Assembly (NCBI GenBank): GCA_031256755.1
Contig: JAIRPZ010000258.1
Span: 1-22,618 of the forward strand
DNA length: 22,618 nt
DNA from: Planctomycetaceae bacterium
GTDB taxonomy: Bacteria; Planctomycetota; Planctomycetia; Pirellulales; Thermoguttaceae
Direction: 5' to 3'
In this document: positions 1-5,940 of the stretch, in pieces
Layout: each line of letters opens with the position of its first letter
Position numbering within the stretch: the first letter of the stretch is position 1
The notes under the pieces: model-generated
The model's database searches: none
What the model was told of the DNA's origin: nothing
The model's input: only the letters and a program-made list of their open reading frames with translations
Translations under genes and position numbers: made by a program

Positions 1-2
1 TA

Positions 3-347
3 CCGGCTGACGCGGCGAATGCAAAGTTTCGGGCGGTGTCGACGACCGGCGAAGACGGTTCGGTCAAAATGTCAACTTACGGATTTGCCGGCGCACCGGC
101 AGGCAAGTATAAAGTTGTCGTTACGAAAACGATGGACGATGATTTCGTTTATTCGGCAGAAGTCAACCCGGAAAGCGGCGAAAAAGATATTGTCAGTTTT
201 CACACTTACCGGCTGGTCGAAGAAAAGTATTCGACTGCGGAAACGACACCGTTTGAGATTGAAATCACCGGCAAAGAAAGAAGCGTAACGAAAACGTTTG
301 ATGCCGGAAAAGCAGTGAAAGTCAAAATCGGCAGTTCGGAAGGATAA
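3..347 (+). CDS. Carboxypeptidase regulatory-like (transthyretin-fold) protein, 3' end only
   Basis: The reading frame is open to the left edge, so the N-terminus, probably a lipoprotein signal, lies outside. The visible 114 residues contain the pattern ANAKFRAVSTTGEDG followed by FAGAPAGKYKVVVTK. This is the usual core of small planctomycete carboxypeptidase-regulatory-like proteins, where a beta-sandwich ends in a 'G.Y.V.V.K' strand. The remainder is beta-rich and ends in a run FDAGKAVKVKIGSSEG. In this family the proteins are small, secreted or lipid-anchored, and of unknown role. The GTG at 36 could be read as a start, but the family pattern continues upstream of it, so I treat it as internal. 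A strong hairpin follows the stop by about 25 bases. Family assignment is from motif recognition only. Confidence 0.75.
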   Translation, partial: PADAANAKFRAVSTTGEDGSVKMSTYGFAGAPAGKYKVVVTKTMDDDFVYSAEVNPESGEKDIVSFHTYRLVEEKYSTAETTPFEIEITGKERSVTKTFDAGKAVKVKIGSSEG

Positions 348-372
348 AAAAGCAGCAGCCCTCTGTTCACGG

Positions 373-427
373 AACGGCACCGTTTTTTATGCGAATTCTT
401 TGATAAAAACGGTGCCGTTGTCTTTTT
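373..427 (+). terminator. Perfect 15-bp hairpin with U-rich tail, terminator
   Basis: AACGGCACCGTTTTT (373-387) is exactly complementary to AAAAACGGTGCCGTT (405-419), with a 17-base loop and a T-rich run after it (gtctttttcttt). This is a textbook intrinsic terminator for the plus-strand gene ending at 347. The right arm lies inside the last codons of the convergent acetyltransferase gene, so the same sequence codes for the protein end and forms the stem. It could also work for the minus strand. Confidence 0.8.
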
Positions 428-1370
428 CTTTCCAAGCATGTTTTTTCAGTAAAGTATAGAGCAAAGACTGTTCGGCGGCGTGAGCTGCTGCCCGCACAAT
501 GTGATTCCGTGCCGCAAGATACCGGAGTAATTCTTCCAATAAAAACGAAGCGATGTTTTGATCGAGAAATTCCGGGTGAACCCGCAGTTCCATTAAACTG
601 GCAAGCCAAGTGTTGCCGTACAAAGAGAACACATTTTCCATGTTGGGATAAGTCAGCCGGATTCTCAATCGGGCAATCGGACGCTGCGTTTGATTAAAGT
701 AAGCAATGGCATCAAACCAAGCCCCGTTGGCAAAGGTGCATCCTTCCCACCATGATCGTGCCTTCGGGTGTTCATTGATGCTGACCGTTGAATCCGCATG
801 CCAGCCGACCAGTTCCGGCGTGTAAACAGGGGAGTATTGCCGGAGATTCATGTGAAAACAAACCGTTTTTTGATAAAGGCTGTAGCCCTGTTCCTCGAAT
901 GCACGGATAAGAAATTCATCGGAATGTAAGATGCCTATCGGTTCCCCGCCGCCGTAAAATGCTGAATAAAAAGGAACACTCGGCGACGGCGAACCGCCGT
1001 AAATTGTTTTGACCCCCAGCGAAAGGAGATAATCCTCGGCAGCCCGAATCAATGCCGCTGCCGTTTGCGGAACATCTTTTGAAGCCGGATCAACGCAAAG
1101 AAAACAAATGGTTCCGGCAGTGCCGTCAAAATCGCTTCCGTCCGGCAGCGGATTCAGCGAAGTATGAACATAGCCGACCGGTTCGCGTCCTTCAAAGGCG
1201 AGCATGATGGCCCGCCGGTCGAAAAACGGCTGTCCGAGTATTTGCTCCTGCATGTGATTTGCGGAAAGGGCAATAAACGGCAAGTGTTCCTCGCAGCATT
1301 TTTGCGTTCTGCGCCAAAGGTCAAGCAGCCGGGGAGGATCGTCATTACGGTAGGGACGAATGGTATTCAT
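387..1370 (-). CDS. GNAT-family N-acetyltransferase, tandem two-domain
   Basis: 327 residues. The N-terminus (MNTIRPYRNDDPPRLLDLW) is the usual opening strand and helix of a GNAT fold. Around residues 65-130 there is a beta-strand pair followed by CFLCVDPASKDVPQTAAALI and a helix AAEDYLLSLGV, matching the acetyl-CoA binding strand and helix. A second, more divergent GNAT-like half (about 185-320) repeats this, with MELRVHPEFLDQNIASFLLEELL. The protein transfers an acyl group from acyl-CoA to an amine. The substrate cannot be told. It lies 68 bases after cheX on the same strand with no clear promoter between them, so co-transcription with cheX is likely. The ATG at 1370 is the only good start. 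Its last codons form half of a terminator hairpin. Confidence 0.8.
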   Translation of the reverse strand: MNTIRPYRNDDPPRLLDLWRRTQKCCEEHLPFIALSANHMQEQILGQPFFDRRAIMLAFEGREPVGYVHTSLNPLPDGSDFDGTAGTICFLCVDPASKDVPQTAAALIRAAEDYLLSLGVKTIYGGSPSPSVPFYSAFYGGGEPIGILHSDEFLIRAFEEQGYSLYQKTVCFHMNLRQYSPVYTPELVGWHADSTVSINEHPKARSWWEGCTFANGAWFDAIAYFNQTQRPIARLRIRLTYPNMENVFSLYGNTWLASLMELRVHPEFLDQNIASFLLEELLRYLAARNHIVRAAAHAAEQSLLYTLLKKHAWKEKDNGTVFIKEFA

Positions 1371-1438
1371 AAAAACCGAAAACTCTCAAACGGATGAACA
1401 GCGGCTGAAGGTGCGGAAAATGATGCCGGAATCTCTCT

Positions 1439-1960
1439 TTACAGGGCTTCTTTTGTTGCGGTAAATCCGATTTCGACGGCCATCGGTCCGTAGTCCGTCT
1501 GAAACGGGATCGAAATGGGCTGACTTTCTTCGGGAAACAGGAGTTCGGTATTGTCTCCATGGATGACATTCGGCAAACTCAATCGTAATTTATATTCTTC
1601 CAACTGGGCTTTTGCATTTCCGGCGATCATATTGGTCAATTCGCCGACAGCATCGAAGACATCGGCGTTAAATTCTTTACATTCGTCTTGCAGCATAATC
1701 GAGGCACTTTTCAGAGCGAGCGATTCGGACATCGTGAGAACGACCGTGCCGACAACGGCACCGGTCAGTCCGATAATACCGCTGACCGGATAGAGCATAG
1801 TGCGTTCTTTTTTCAGTTGCGGGGCTTCCCGGACAACTTTGCAATTGATCATCGTTTCCAGCGTTTTGGAAACGGCGATGATAAAAGGGTTTACGAATTC
1901 AACGCGGATGGGCTGCTTTGTGCTGTTGGCTGCCGACGATATGTGGGGGGAATCGAACAT
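1439..1960 (-). CDS. cheX: CheX-family chemotaxis protein (CheY-P phosphatase type)
   Basis: 173 residues. RVEFVNPFIIAVSKTLETM (20-37) is the characteristic CheX opening helix. DAVGELTNMIAGNAK (103-117) holds the CheC/CheX signature in which a Glu and an Asn three residues later (E107, N110) sit beside the CheY aspartate. The later IPFQ..YGPMAVEIGF strands fit the fold. Family proteins dephosphorylate CheY-P in the cytoplasm and so reset motor signalling. About 18 residues precede the family core, but no other start codon fits better than the ATG at 1960. A near-consensus promoter stands about 55 bases upstream. The link to motility is supported by fliG in the same cluster, with the zinc-ribbon gene between them. 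Confidence 0.85.
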   Translation of the reverse strand: MFDSPHISSAANSTKQPIRVEFVNPFIIAVSKTLETMINCKVVREAPQLKKERTMLYPVSGIIGLTGAVVGTVVLTMSESLALKSASIMLQDECKEFNADVFDAVGELTNMIAGNAKAQLEEYKLRLSLPNVIHGDNTELLFPEESQPISIPFQTDYGPMAVEIGFTATKEAL

Positions 1961-2014
1961 GGGATTACAGTCGTTTGCTGGAAAAAACGGAAAAACACCT
2001 TACATTCTTTGTTG

Positions 2015-2042
2015 ATTATAACAGCGAAAAACGAAATGGCAA
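2015..2042 (-). promoter_or_regulatory. Sigma70-type promoter for cheX
   Basis: On the minus strand TTGCCA (2037-2042), a 16-base spacer and a perfect TATAAT (2015-2020). The start codon of cheX is 55 bases downstream of the -10 box, which gives a leader of about 45-50 bases. This shows cheX can be transcribed separately from the zinc-ribbon gene upstream of it. Confidence 0.7.
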
Positions 2043-2074
2043 GACAAGTGCAGAGCGGGGGGGACAGTCCGGCA

Positions 2075-2100
2075 CGGGCTGCCCGTTGCCGCCGGCAACG
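2075..2100. repeat. Two adjoining GC-rich inverted repeats
   Basis: CGGGC-T-GCCCG (2075-2085) overlaps CGTTGCC-GCC-GGCAACG (2084-2100). They lie between the stop of the zinc-ribbon gene (2118) and the cheX promoter. No U-run follows on the minus strand, so a simple intrinsic terminator is not evident. It may be a REP-like palindrome or an RNA 3' end structure. Confidence 0.5.
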
Positions 2101-2117
2101 CCCGAATCCGACGAAAA

Positions 2118-3068
2118 CTAAAACGTATGCTTATGGTAATGTGTGCCGTCCTGCCATATCAGTTCTTCCGCCCAGACAGCATAATCGCCGAGCGTTTCGC
2201 AGTCGGAAAATAAATCGCGTAAACCGGCGGCGGTTTGCGGCGGCAGAGGATCAGCCGTCTGATTGCGGTGGGCAGATACGGCAATCAAAAAATACGAAAT
2301 GCCTGCCCGATAACGGAATGTGCAGTTTCCGTTAGTGTCCGTACGTTCATAGACACCGTCCATTTCCTCGATTTGCCGGATTGTTTCATTGTTTTGTTTC
2401 TGATCGGGCAAAAGCCCGTTAAAAGACAGCCGCTGCGTAATCTGTTTATTTTTCGGCAGGAAAATAATGACCGCATCGGCATCCGGCTGGATTTCACCAT
2501 TTTTATCGCGAAAAGAAAGCGTTATTTGTGCCTCATTTTGATCGGGGACTGCCTGCTGCCGGTTTTGCGGGACATTCGGGCGTTGAATCATCTGTGAATA
2601 GAGAAACGCTCCGAAAAGGATTCCCGCAACAAACAAAATTCCTGCGGAAACTTTGAATAAAAGGAACATCCGTTGCTGCTGTTTTAACTTGACGGCTGTC
2701 TCATTGATCGCCGCCATGTTCGTTTCCGGCAAATCAAAAACCGGTTTCGGATGAGGGCTTGATCTTTTTAATCCTTTTGTTCCGGCAACGTTAATATCCG
2801 ACCAAACTTCTTCAAGCCACTGTGTGAATTCGGCTTCTTCAGCATTTTCAACGGTCTCGGCAAGGATGCTGCCGCTTGTTTTTTGAATTGTCCGTTTGTC
2901 TTTACGGCTCTGTTTGAATAACTGATAGAGTTCTTCGGCTTTTGGGACGGTTTCCGGCGGGACAAGGACTCGTCCCCGGCATTGCGGACATTCGACAACG
3001 GAACCGGCTTTTGCGGTTCCGATTTTCAGCATTTGTCTGCAATTTCCGCAAAAAAAACGAATCGGCAT
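2118..3068 (-). CDS. Zinc-ribbon single-pass membrane protein, function unknown
   Basis: 316 residues. The N-terminus has a two-cysteine-pair zinc ribbon (C7, C10, C27, C30, in FFCGNC and ECPQC), a common start for planctomycete membrane and signalling proteins. A charged linker follows (about 35-130). One hydrophobic segment lies at about 135-157 (FLLFKVSAGILFVAGILFGAFL), then a C-terminal domain of about 150 residues that alternates beta-like strands (ITLSFRDKNGEI, GNCTFRYRAGISYFLIAVSA) and resembles an Ig- or transthyretin-like extracytoplasmic fold. The zinc ribbon would face the cytoplasm. I do not recognise a named family. It has its own promoter and sits between fliG and cheX, but a motility role is only suggested by position. 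Confidence 0.8.
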   Translation of the reverse strand: MPIRFFCGNCRQMLKIGTAKAGSVVECPQCRGRVLVPPETVPKAEELYQLFKQSRKDKRTIQKTSGSILAETVENAEEAEFTQWLEEVWSDINVAGTKGLKRSSPHPKPVFDLPETNMAAINETAVKLKQQQRMFLLFKVSAGILFVAGILFGAFLYSQMIQRPNVPQNRQQAVPDQNEAQITLSFRDKNGEIQPDADAVIIFLPKNKQITQRLSFNGLLPDQKQNNETIRQIEEMDGVYERTDTNGNCTFRYRAGISYFLIAVSAHRNQTADPLPPQTAAGLRDLFSDCETLGDYAVWAEELIWQDGTHYHKHTF

Positions 3069-3115
3069 AATAGCAACGGCGGCAACGCTTGTTTCACGGG
3101 ACTTTTCCCGCCGCT

Positions 3116-3143
3116 ATTGTACGGCAAGCCGCAAAAAAGACAA
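3116..3143 (-). promoter_or_regulatory. Sigma70-type promoter for the zinc-ribbon gene
   Basis: On the minus strand TTGTCT (3138-3143), a 16-base spacer and TACAAT (3116-3121), followed at once by AGCGGCGGG. The start codon at 3068 lies about 40 bases from the predicted transcription start. The GC-rich stretch after the -10 box resembles other promoters in this window. Confidence 0.65.
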
Positions 3144-3185
3144 GAACGTTTTCACGCGACGCGAGGGGTGGAAGCGTCAGACCGC

Positions 3186-3284
3186 TCATTCAAAGTGCTG
3201 CACTAATTTTTCGACCGGCAACGGTATCCGCAGACCGGGAATGCCCGCAAAATCTTCGGTGAAAACCAGAAATCGGCGGCTCAT
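3186..3284 (-). CDS. 32-residue mini-ORF directly after fliG
   Basis: The ATG is preceded by AAAAGG and begins 4 bases after the fliG stop, so the ORF would be translated from the fliG mRNA, possibly by coupling. The peptide begins MSRRFLVFTEDFAGIPG and ends LPVEKLVQHFE. It is neither membrane-like nor low in complexity. It may be a true small protein or the remnant of a longer gene. No family is recognised. The AAGG is very close to the ATG, which weakens the case for an independent ribosome site. Confidence 0.4.
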   Translation of the reverse strand: MSRRFLVFTEDFAGIPGLRIPLPVEKLVQHFE

Positions 3285-3288
3285 CCTT

Positions 3289-4290
3289 TTACGTAATGAA
3301 CCGTTCGCCGTCGCCTTTGCCGGAAGCAATCGTGACTTCGCCGGCATCTTCTAACTTGCGGACAATGTCCACAATCTCCTGCTGAACCCGCTCAACATCG
3401 GAAGACCGCTGCGGACCAAGAAATTCCATTTCTTCTTGCAGCATTTTTCCGGCACGCTTCGACATATTTTTGAATATCTTGTTTTTGAGATCGTCGCTGG
3501 CTCCTTTGAGAGCCAACGCCCACTGCGAACTTTCCACGTTTTTGAGAATTGCCGCAATATCCTGATCCGCCAGTTTGATAATATCTTCGAACACGAACAT
3601 CCGGCGGCGGATTTCTTCGACCATTTCGGGATCGTCTTGAGCAAGATTTTCCAAAATGTTCCGACCGGTTCCCCGGTCAATGACGTTCATAATTTCGGCA
3701 ACACTGTCAATACCGCCGGCGCGTTCAAGTTTCTGGTTCATCAAACTGGACATTCGGCTTTCGAGACCTTTTTCGACTTCTTTGATCATTTCCGGGTTTG
3801 TTTGCTGCATTGTGGCGATCCGGCGGATGACGGCGAGTTGCCGTTCCGGCGGCAGCCCGTTGATGACTCCTGCCGCCTGAATCGAATTCAGATGGGTCAC
3901 AATCAAGGCAATGGTTTGCGGATGTTCATCAGTGATAAACGTGAGCAGGTTTTCCGGTTCGATTTTTTGCAGGAATCCGAAGGGAATGGCTTCGAGTGAA
4001 CTCCGCACGCCGTCAATGATGGCGGTGCCGTCGGCACCGAGAGCGGCTTCGGCAAGTTCTTGGGCAATTCCGAATCCGCCGATGCTGCCGGTCAGTTTTG
4101 ACGGATTCATTTTGGAAAATTCGCGAATGACATTTTCCTGTTCTTCCGGTGTCACCAATCCGATGCGTGAGATTTCGGTCATCACGACTTCGACTTGTTT
4201 TGGTTCGAGCCGGATGAGAATTTCTTTTGCCTGTTCTTTCGGGATGCTGACCAGAAAGACGGCTGCTTTTCGGATGTTGCTCTGCGCCAT
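3289..4290 (-). CDS. fliG: Flagellar motor switch protein FliG
   Basis: 333 residues, the normal length of FliG (about 330). All parts are visible. The N-terminal domain (1-100, RKAAVFLVSIPKEQAKEIL) binds the MS ring protein FliF. The middle domain carries the EHPQ motif (122-125, in DEHPQTIALI), which contacts FliM. The C-terminal torque domain has MFVFEDI (231-237) and the charged helix around ALKGASDDLKNKIFKNMSKRA (260-280), which faces the MotA stator. FliG converts ion flow into rotation and takes part in direction switching at the cytoplasmic face of the basal body. No other structural flagellar gene is in the window, so this is a detached locus. The ATG at 4290 matches the usual FliG N-terminus. 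Confidence 0.97.
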   Translation of the reverse strand: MAQSNIRKAAVFLVSIPKEQAKEILIRLEPKQVEVVMTEISRIGLVTPEEQENVIREFSKMNPSKLTGSIGGFGIAQELAEAALGADGTAIIDGVRSSLEAIPFGFLQKIEPENLLTFITDEHPQTIALIVTHLNSIQAAGVINGLPPERQLAVIRRIATMQQTNPEMIKEVEKGLESRMSSLMNQKLERAGGIDSVAEIMNVIDRGTGRNILENLAQDDPEMVEEIRRRMFVFEDIIKLADQDIAAILKNVESSQWALALKGASDDLKNKIFKNMSKRAGKMLQEEMEFLGPQRSSDVERVQQEIVDIVRKLEDAGEVTIASGKGDGERFIT

Positions 4291-4406
4291 AAGGCGGCAA
4301 TTCGGGAAAATTCGGTATAATCCGCAAATTCGTTATCGGCAGACCGGAAAGAACGACTTAAAAAATTCTGCAAGCAAGCCTTTCTGTCTCTCTGACGGCA
4401 AAACTT

Positions 4407-4721
4407 TCACAAACGTTTCCCGTACTTCACAACAATCCTGCCCGCTTCGCCATTGCCAGCGGAAGCGATCCGGTTCTCTATCAAAGTGTACAATGAATTC
4501 ACTGATTCCGATGTGAAAATTAAATCGTTGACGGTATCGCATCGGGCGTATATTCCGGCGTAGAAGACGGCGTTGCGAAAACCGTGCGGTACGAAAAACC
4601 GGTCAAACCGGTTGCCGAAAACGCCGCCGTGATGAAAACAGGCATCGAAAATTACCGGAAAATAATCGGGAAATTTTGCGGAAAGACAATCGGCTGCCAA
4701 AACAGACAGACCCGCAGCCAA
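4407..4721 (-). CDS. Possible small secreted protein, start uncertain
   Basis: The frame runs from an upstream stop near 4840 to a TGA at 4407 with no ATG or GTG. Read from about 4775 (an ATT codon) it begins with a Lys/Asn/Arg-rich stretch, a hydrophobic core RFCLFLFFLFLAAGLSVLAA and a plausible signal peptidase site before DCLSAKF. The mature part would be about 95 residues, rich in Phe and Gly/Asn (FHHGGVFGNRFDRFFVPHGF) and ending in VKYGKRL. Codon choice looks like that of the neighbours. The given start is a TTG inside the signal sequence; a rare ATT or ATA start further up would give a complete signal peptide. It ends 116 bases before fliG on the same strand. No family is recognised, and a chance ORF remains possible. 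Confidence 0.42.
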   Translation of the reverse strand: MAAGLSVLAADCLSAKFPDYFPVIFDACFHHGGVFGNRFDRFFVPHGFRNAVFYAGIYARCDTVNDLIFTSESVNSLYTLIENRIASAGNGEAGRIVVKYGKRL

Positions 4722-4761
4722 AAAGAGAAAAAACAGAAACAGGCAAAACCGGTTTTCCGTA

Positions 4762-4798
4762 TTGTTTTTTTTAATTTTTATGAGTATAATCAGGCGGC
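4762..4798 (+). promoter_or_regulatory. Sigma70-type promoter for the proline-rich exported protein
   Basis: TTGTTT (4762-4767), exactly 17 bases, then a perfect TATAAT (4785-4790), followed by CAGGCGGC. The start codon at 4855 is 65 bases downstream of the -10 box. The block TATAATCAGGCGGC recurs unchanged at 5860-5873. Confidence 0.75.
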
Positions 4799-4854
4799 GT
4801 ACTGTTTTTATGCGTAATGGTTCTGTTTTGCGCGGTTATCAACACAAAGGCTCG

Positions 4855-5592
4855 ATGAGACCGGTTTTTGCTGTTTTTTTGGCGGTAGTGATATTGGATA
4901 CGGCGGTATTTGCCGATGAGGAGATCCTTTCATCGGTGCGGTATTCCGATATTCCGATGAGCGAAGCGGTTGCGGATTACGGCACACCGGCGGTGACGGA
5001 GTACCGGATTATTCCGCCGCCGGCAGCGGAAAGGTCTGTGGAACCGTACACCGTATCGAAACCGCCGCTGGTGACATTGCCGGAAATTACGCCGGAAACG
5101 CCGTCTGTGCCGGTACTGCCGAAAAAAAATCCGCCGCTGCCGCCGGAAACGATTCGGGCGCAGTCGCCGCCGGTCAACGAATTGGAAGAAATCCTGAAAA
5201 CGCCGCTGCCGCACGCAAAAGGGGTGATCGAGGCCGGAATGATTGAACCGAAACTTGTGGAAAATCCGGTGCTTGCCGAGTCAAACGGTGATTTTTTCAC
5301 ATCTTCTTCGGTTCCGAACAATGTACCGGCACCGCTGCCGCCGGCTCAAACCGCCGCAGAAACAAAACCGGACCCATTGATGCACGGCGTTTTGCTCGTA
5401 TCAACGGTGATTACAACCATCGCGTTGATTTATATGGTTTTTGTGGCTTACGATTACCGGCAGCGTTGGGTTCAATCGTTGACGGCGCAGAATGACCGGT
5501 ATTTAGGCGGGGCGTTTGATGCGGAATTCGGAGAGCGGTACGGCGGCGGAACGCTGCCGCATACGGATAATTATTTGGGCTTATCGCATTGA
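4855..5592 (+). CDS. Exported proline-rich protein with C-terminal membrane anchor
   Basis: 245 residues from the ATG at 4855, chosen because it starts a good signal peptide (MRPVFAVFLAVVILDTAVFA, cleavage near ADEE) and lies suitably downstream of the promoter. In-frame ATGs at 4810 and 4762 would add a basic extension, and the one at 4762 overlaps the -35 box. The middle (about 45-190) is very rich in proline with runs such as KPPLVTLPEITPETPSVPVLP, and is probably an extended periplasmic spacer. One transmembrane segment follows (MHGVLLVSTVITTIALIYMVFVAY, about 200-223), then a basic and aromatic tail (DYRQRWVQSL). No enzymatic motif is seen and I do not recognise a family. It might bridge inner membrane and envelope, which is inference only. 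Confidence 0.8.
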   Translation: MRPVFAVFLAVVILDTAVFADEEILSSVRYSDIPMSEAVADYGTPAVTEYRIIPPPAAERSVEPYTVSKPPLVTLPEITPETPSVPVLPKKNPPLPPETIRAQSPPVNELEEILKTPLPHAKGVIEAGMIEPKLVENPVLAESNGDFFTSSSVPNNVPAPLPPAQTAAETKPDPLMHGVLLVSTVITTIALIYMVFVAYDYRQRWVQSLTAQNDRYLGGAFDAEFGERYGGGTLPHTDNYLGLSH

Positions 5593-5639
5593 TGAGAGGA
5601 CAGAAACGGGATTCGCCGGACAAAGCGGATCGCCGGAAG

Positions 5640-5722
5640 GGCCGAGTGGCGGAATGGCAGACGCTGGGGATTTAAAATCCCTTGACCGCAAGGTCGTGCG
5701 GGTTCGACTCCCGCCTTGGCTA
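5640..5722 (+). tRNA. tRNA-Leu (anticodon UAA)
   Basis: A class II tRNA of 83 bases. The acceptor stem GGCCGAG pairs with CTTGGCT, allowing two G-U pairs, with discriminator A. The anticodon arm GGGGA-TTTAAAA-TCCCT puts TAA at the anticodon. A long variable arm (TGACCGCAAGGTCG) and the T arm GCGGG-TTCGACT-CCCGC follow. The long variable arm and the UAA anticodon identify leucine, decoding UUA. CCA is not encoded. It starts 47 bases after the preceding stop and may be read through from that gene's promoter, since no separate promoter is obvious. Confidence 0.96.
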
Positions 5723-5745
5723 GTGTGTTTCTTACATTGCTATAA

Positions 5746-5833
5746 GAATTGATAACGAGAAGTGATCATGATTTTGAAAAGTAATTTTTGTGTACGGTCT
5801 TACTCCTCGTTTTTAATTATCCGTTATCAATTC
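5746..5833. repeat. 12-base inverted repeat just after the tRNA gene
   Basis: GAATTGATAACG (5746-5757) and its exact complement CGTTATCAATTC (5822-5833) are 64 bases apart. The enclosed DNA is AT-rich and has no gene. The spacing is long for a terminator. A decayed miniature element next to the tRNA is one possibility. The rest of the gap 5723-5940 holds only the promoter described separately. Confidence 0.5.
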
Positions 5834-5836
5834 CCC

Positions 5837-5873
5837 TTTCCCTTTTTTGGAAATTCCGTTATAATCAGGCGGC
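5837..5873 (+). promoter_or_regulatory. Promoter for the PpiD/SurA-like gene
   Basis: A perfect TATAAT (5860-5865) is followed by CAGGCGGC, the same 14-mer as at 4785-4798. The -35 region at the 17-base spacing (TTTCCC, 5837-5842) is poor, so an activator or alternative recognition may be needed. The start codon at 5941 is 75 bases downstream of the -10 box. Confidence 0.6.
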
Positions 5874-5940
5874 TGACACCGGACAATTTCGTCGGCAAGT
5901 CACTTTTTTCGATCAACATCAGGTAAAGATACAAAATTTC

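Noticed and set aside
1688..2335. Plus-strand frame of 215 codons spanning cheX, its promoter and part of the zinc-ribbon gene
   Set aside because: It crosses two minus-strand genes with recognised motifs and shows no protein features of its own.
3158..3178. Hairpin GACGC / GCGTC after the fliG mini-ORF as terminator
   Set aside because: The stem is only five pairs with an 11-base loop, and the T-rich run comes too far downstream.
4584..4817. Plus-strand frame ending before the proline-rich protein
   Set aside because: It runs through the promoter at 4762-4790 and shows Lys/Gln-rich composition without motifs. The minus-strand frame here is the better candidate because of its signal peptide.
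5815..5840. Resemblance of the region to a lac-type operator when read on the minus strand
   Set aside because: Only a partial likeness with no symmetrical dyad of the right size; considered coincidence.
5788..5940. N-terminal extension of the PpiD-like protein
   Set aside because: The extension would include the promoter at 5860 and has no family resemblance. The family start is at 5941.
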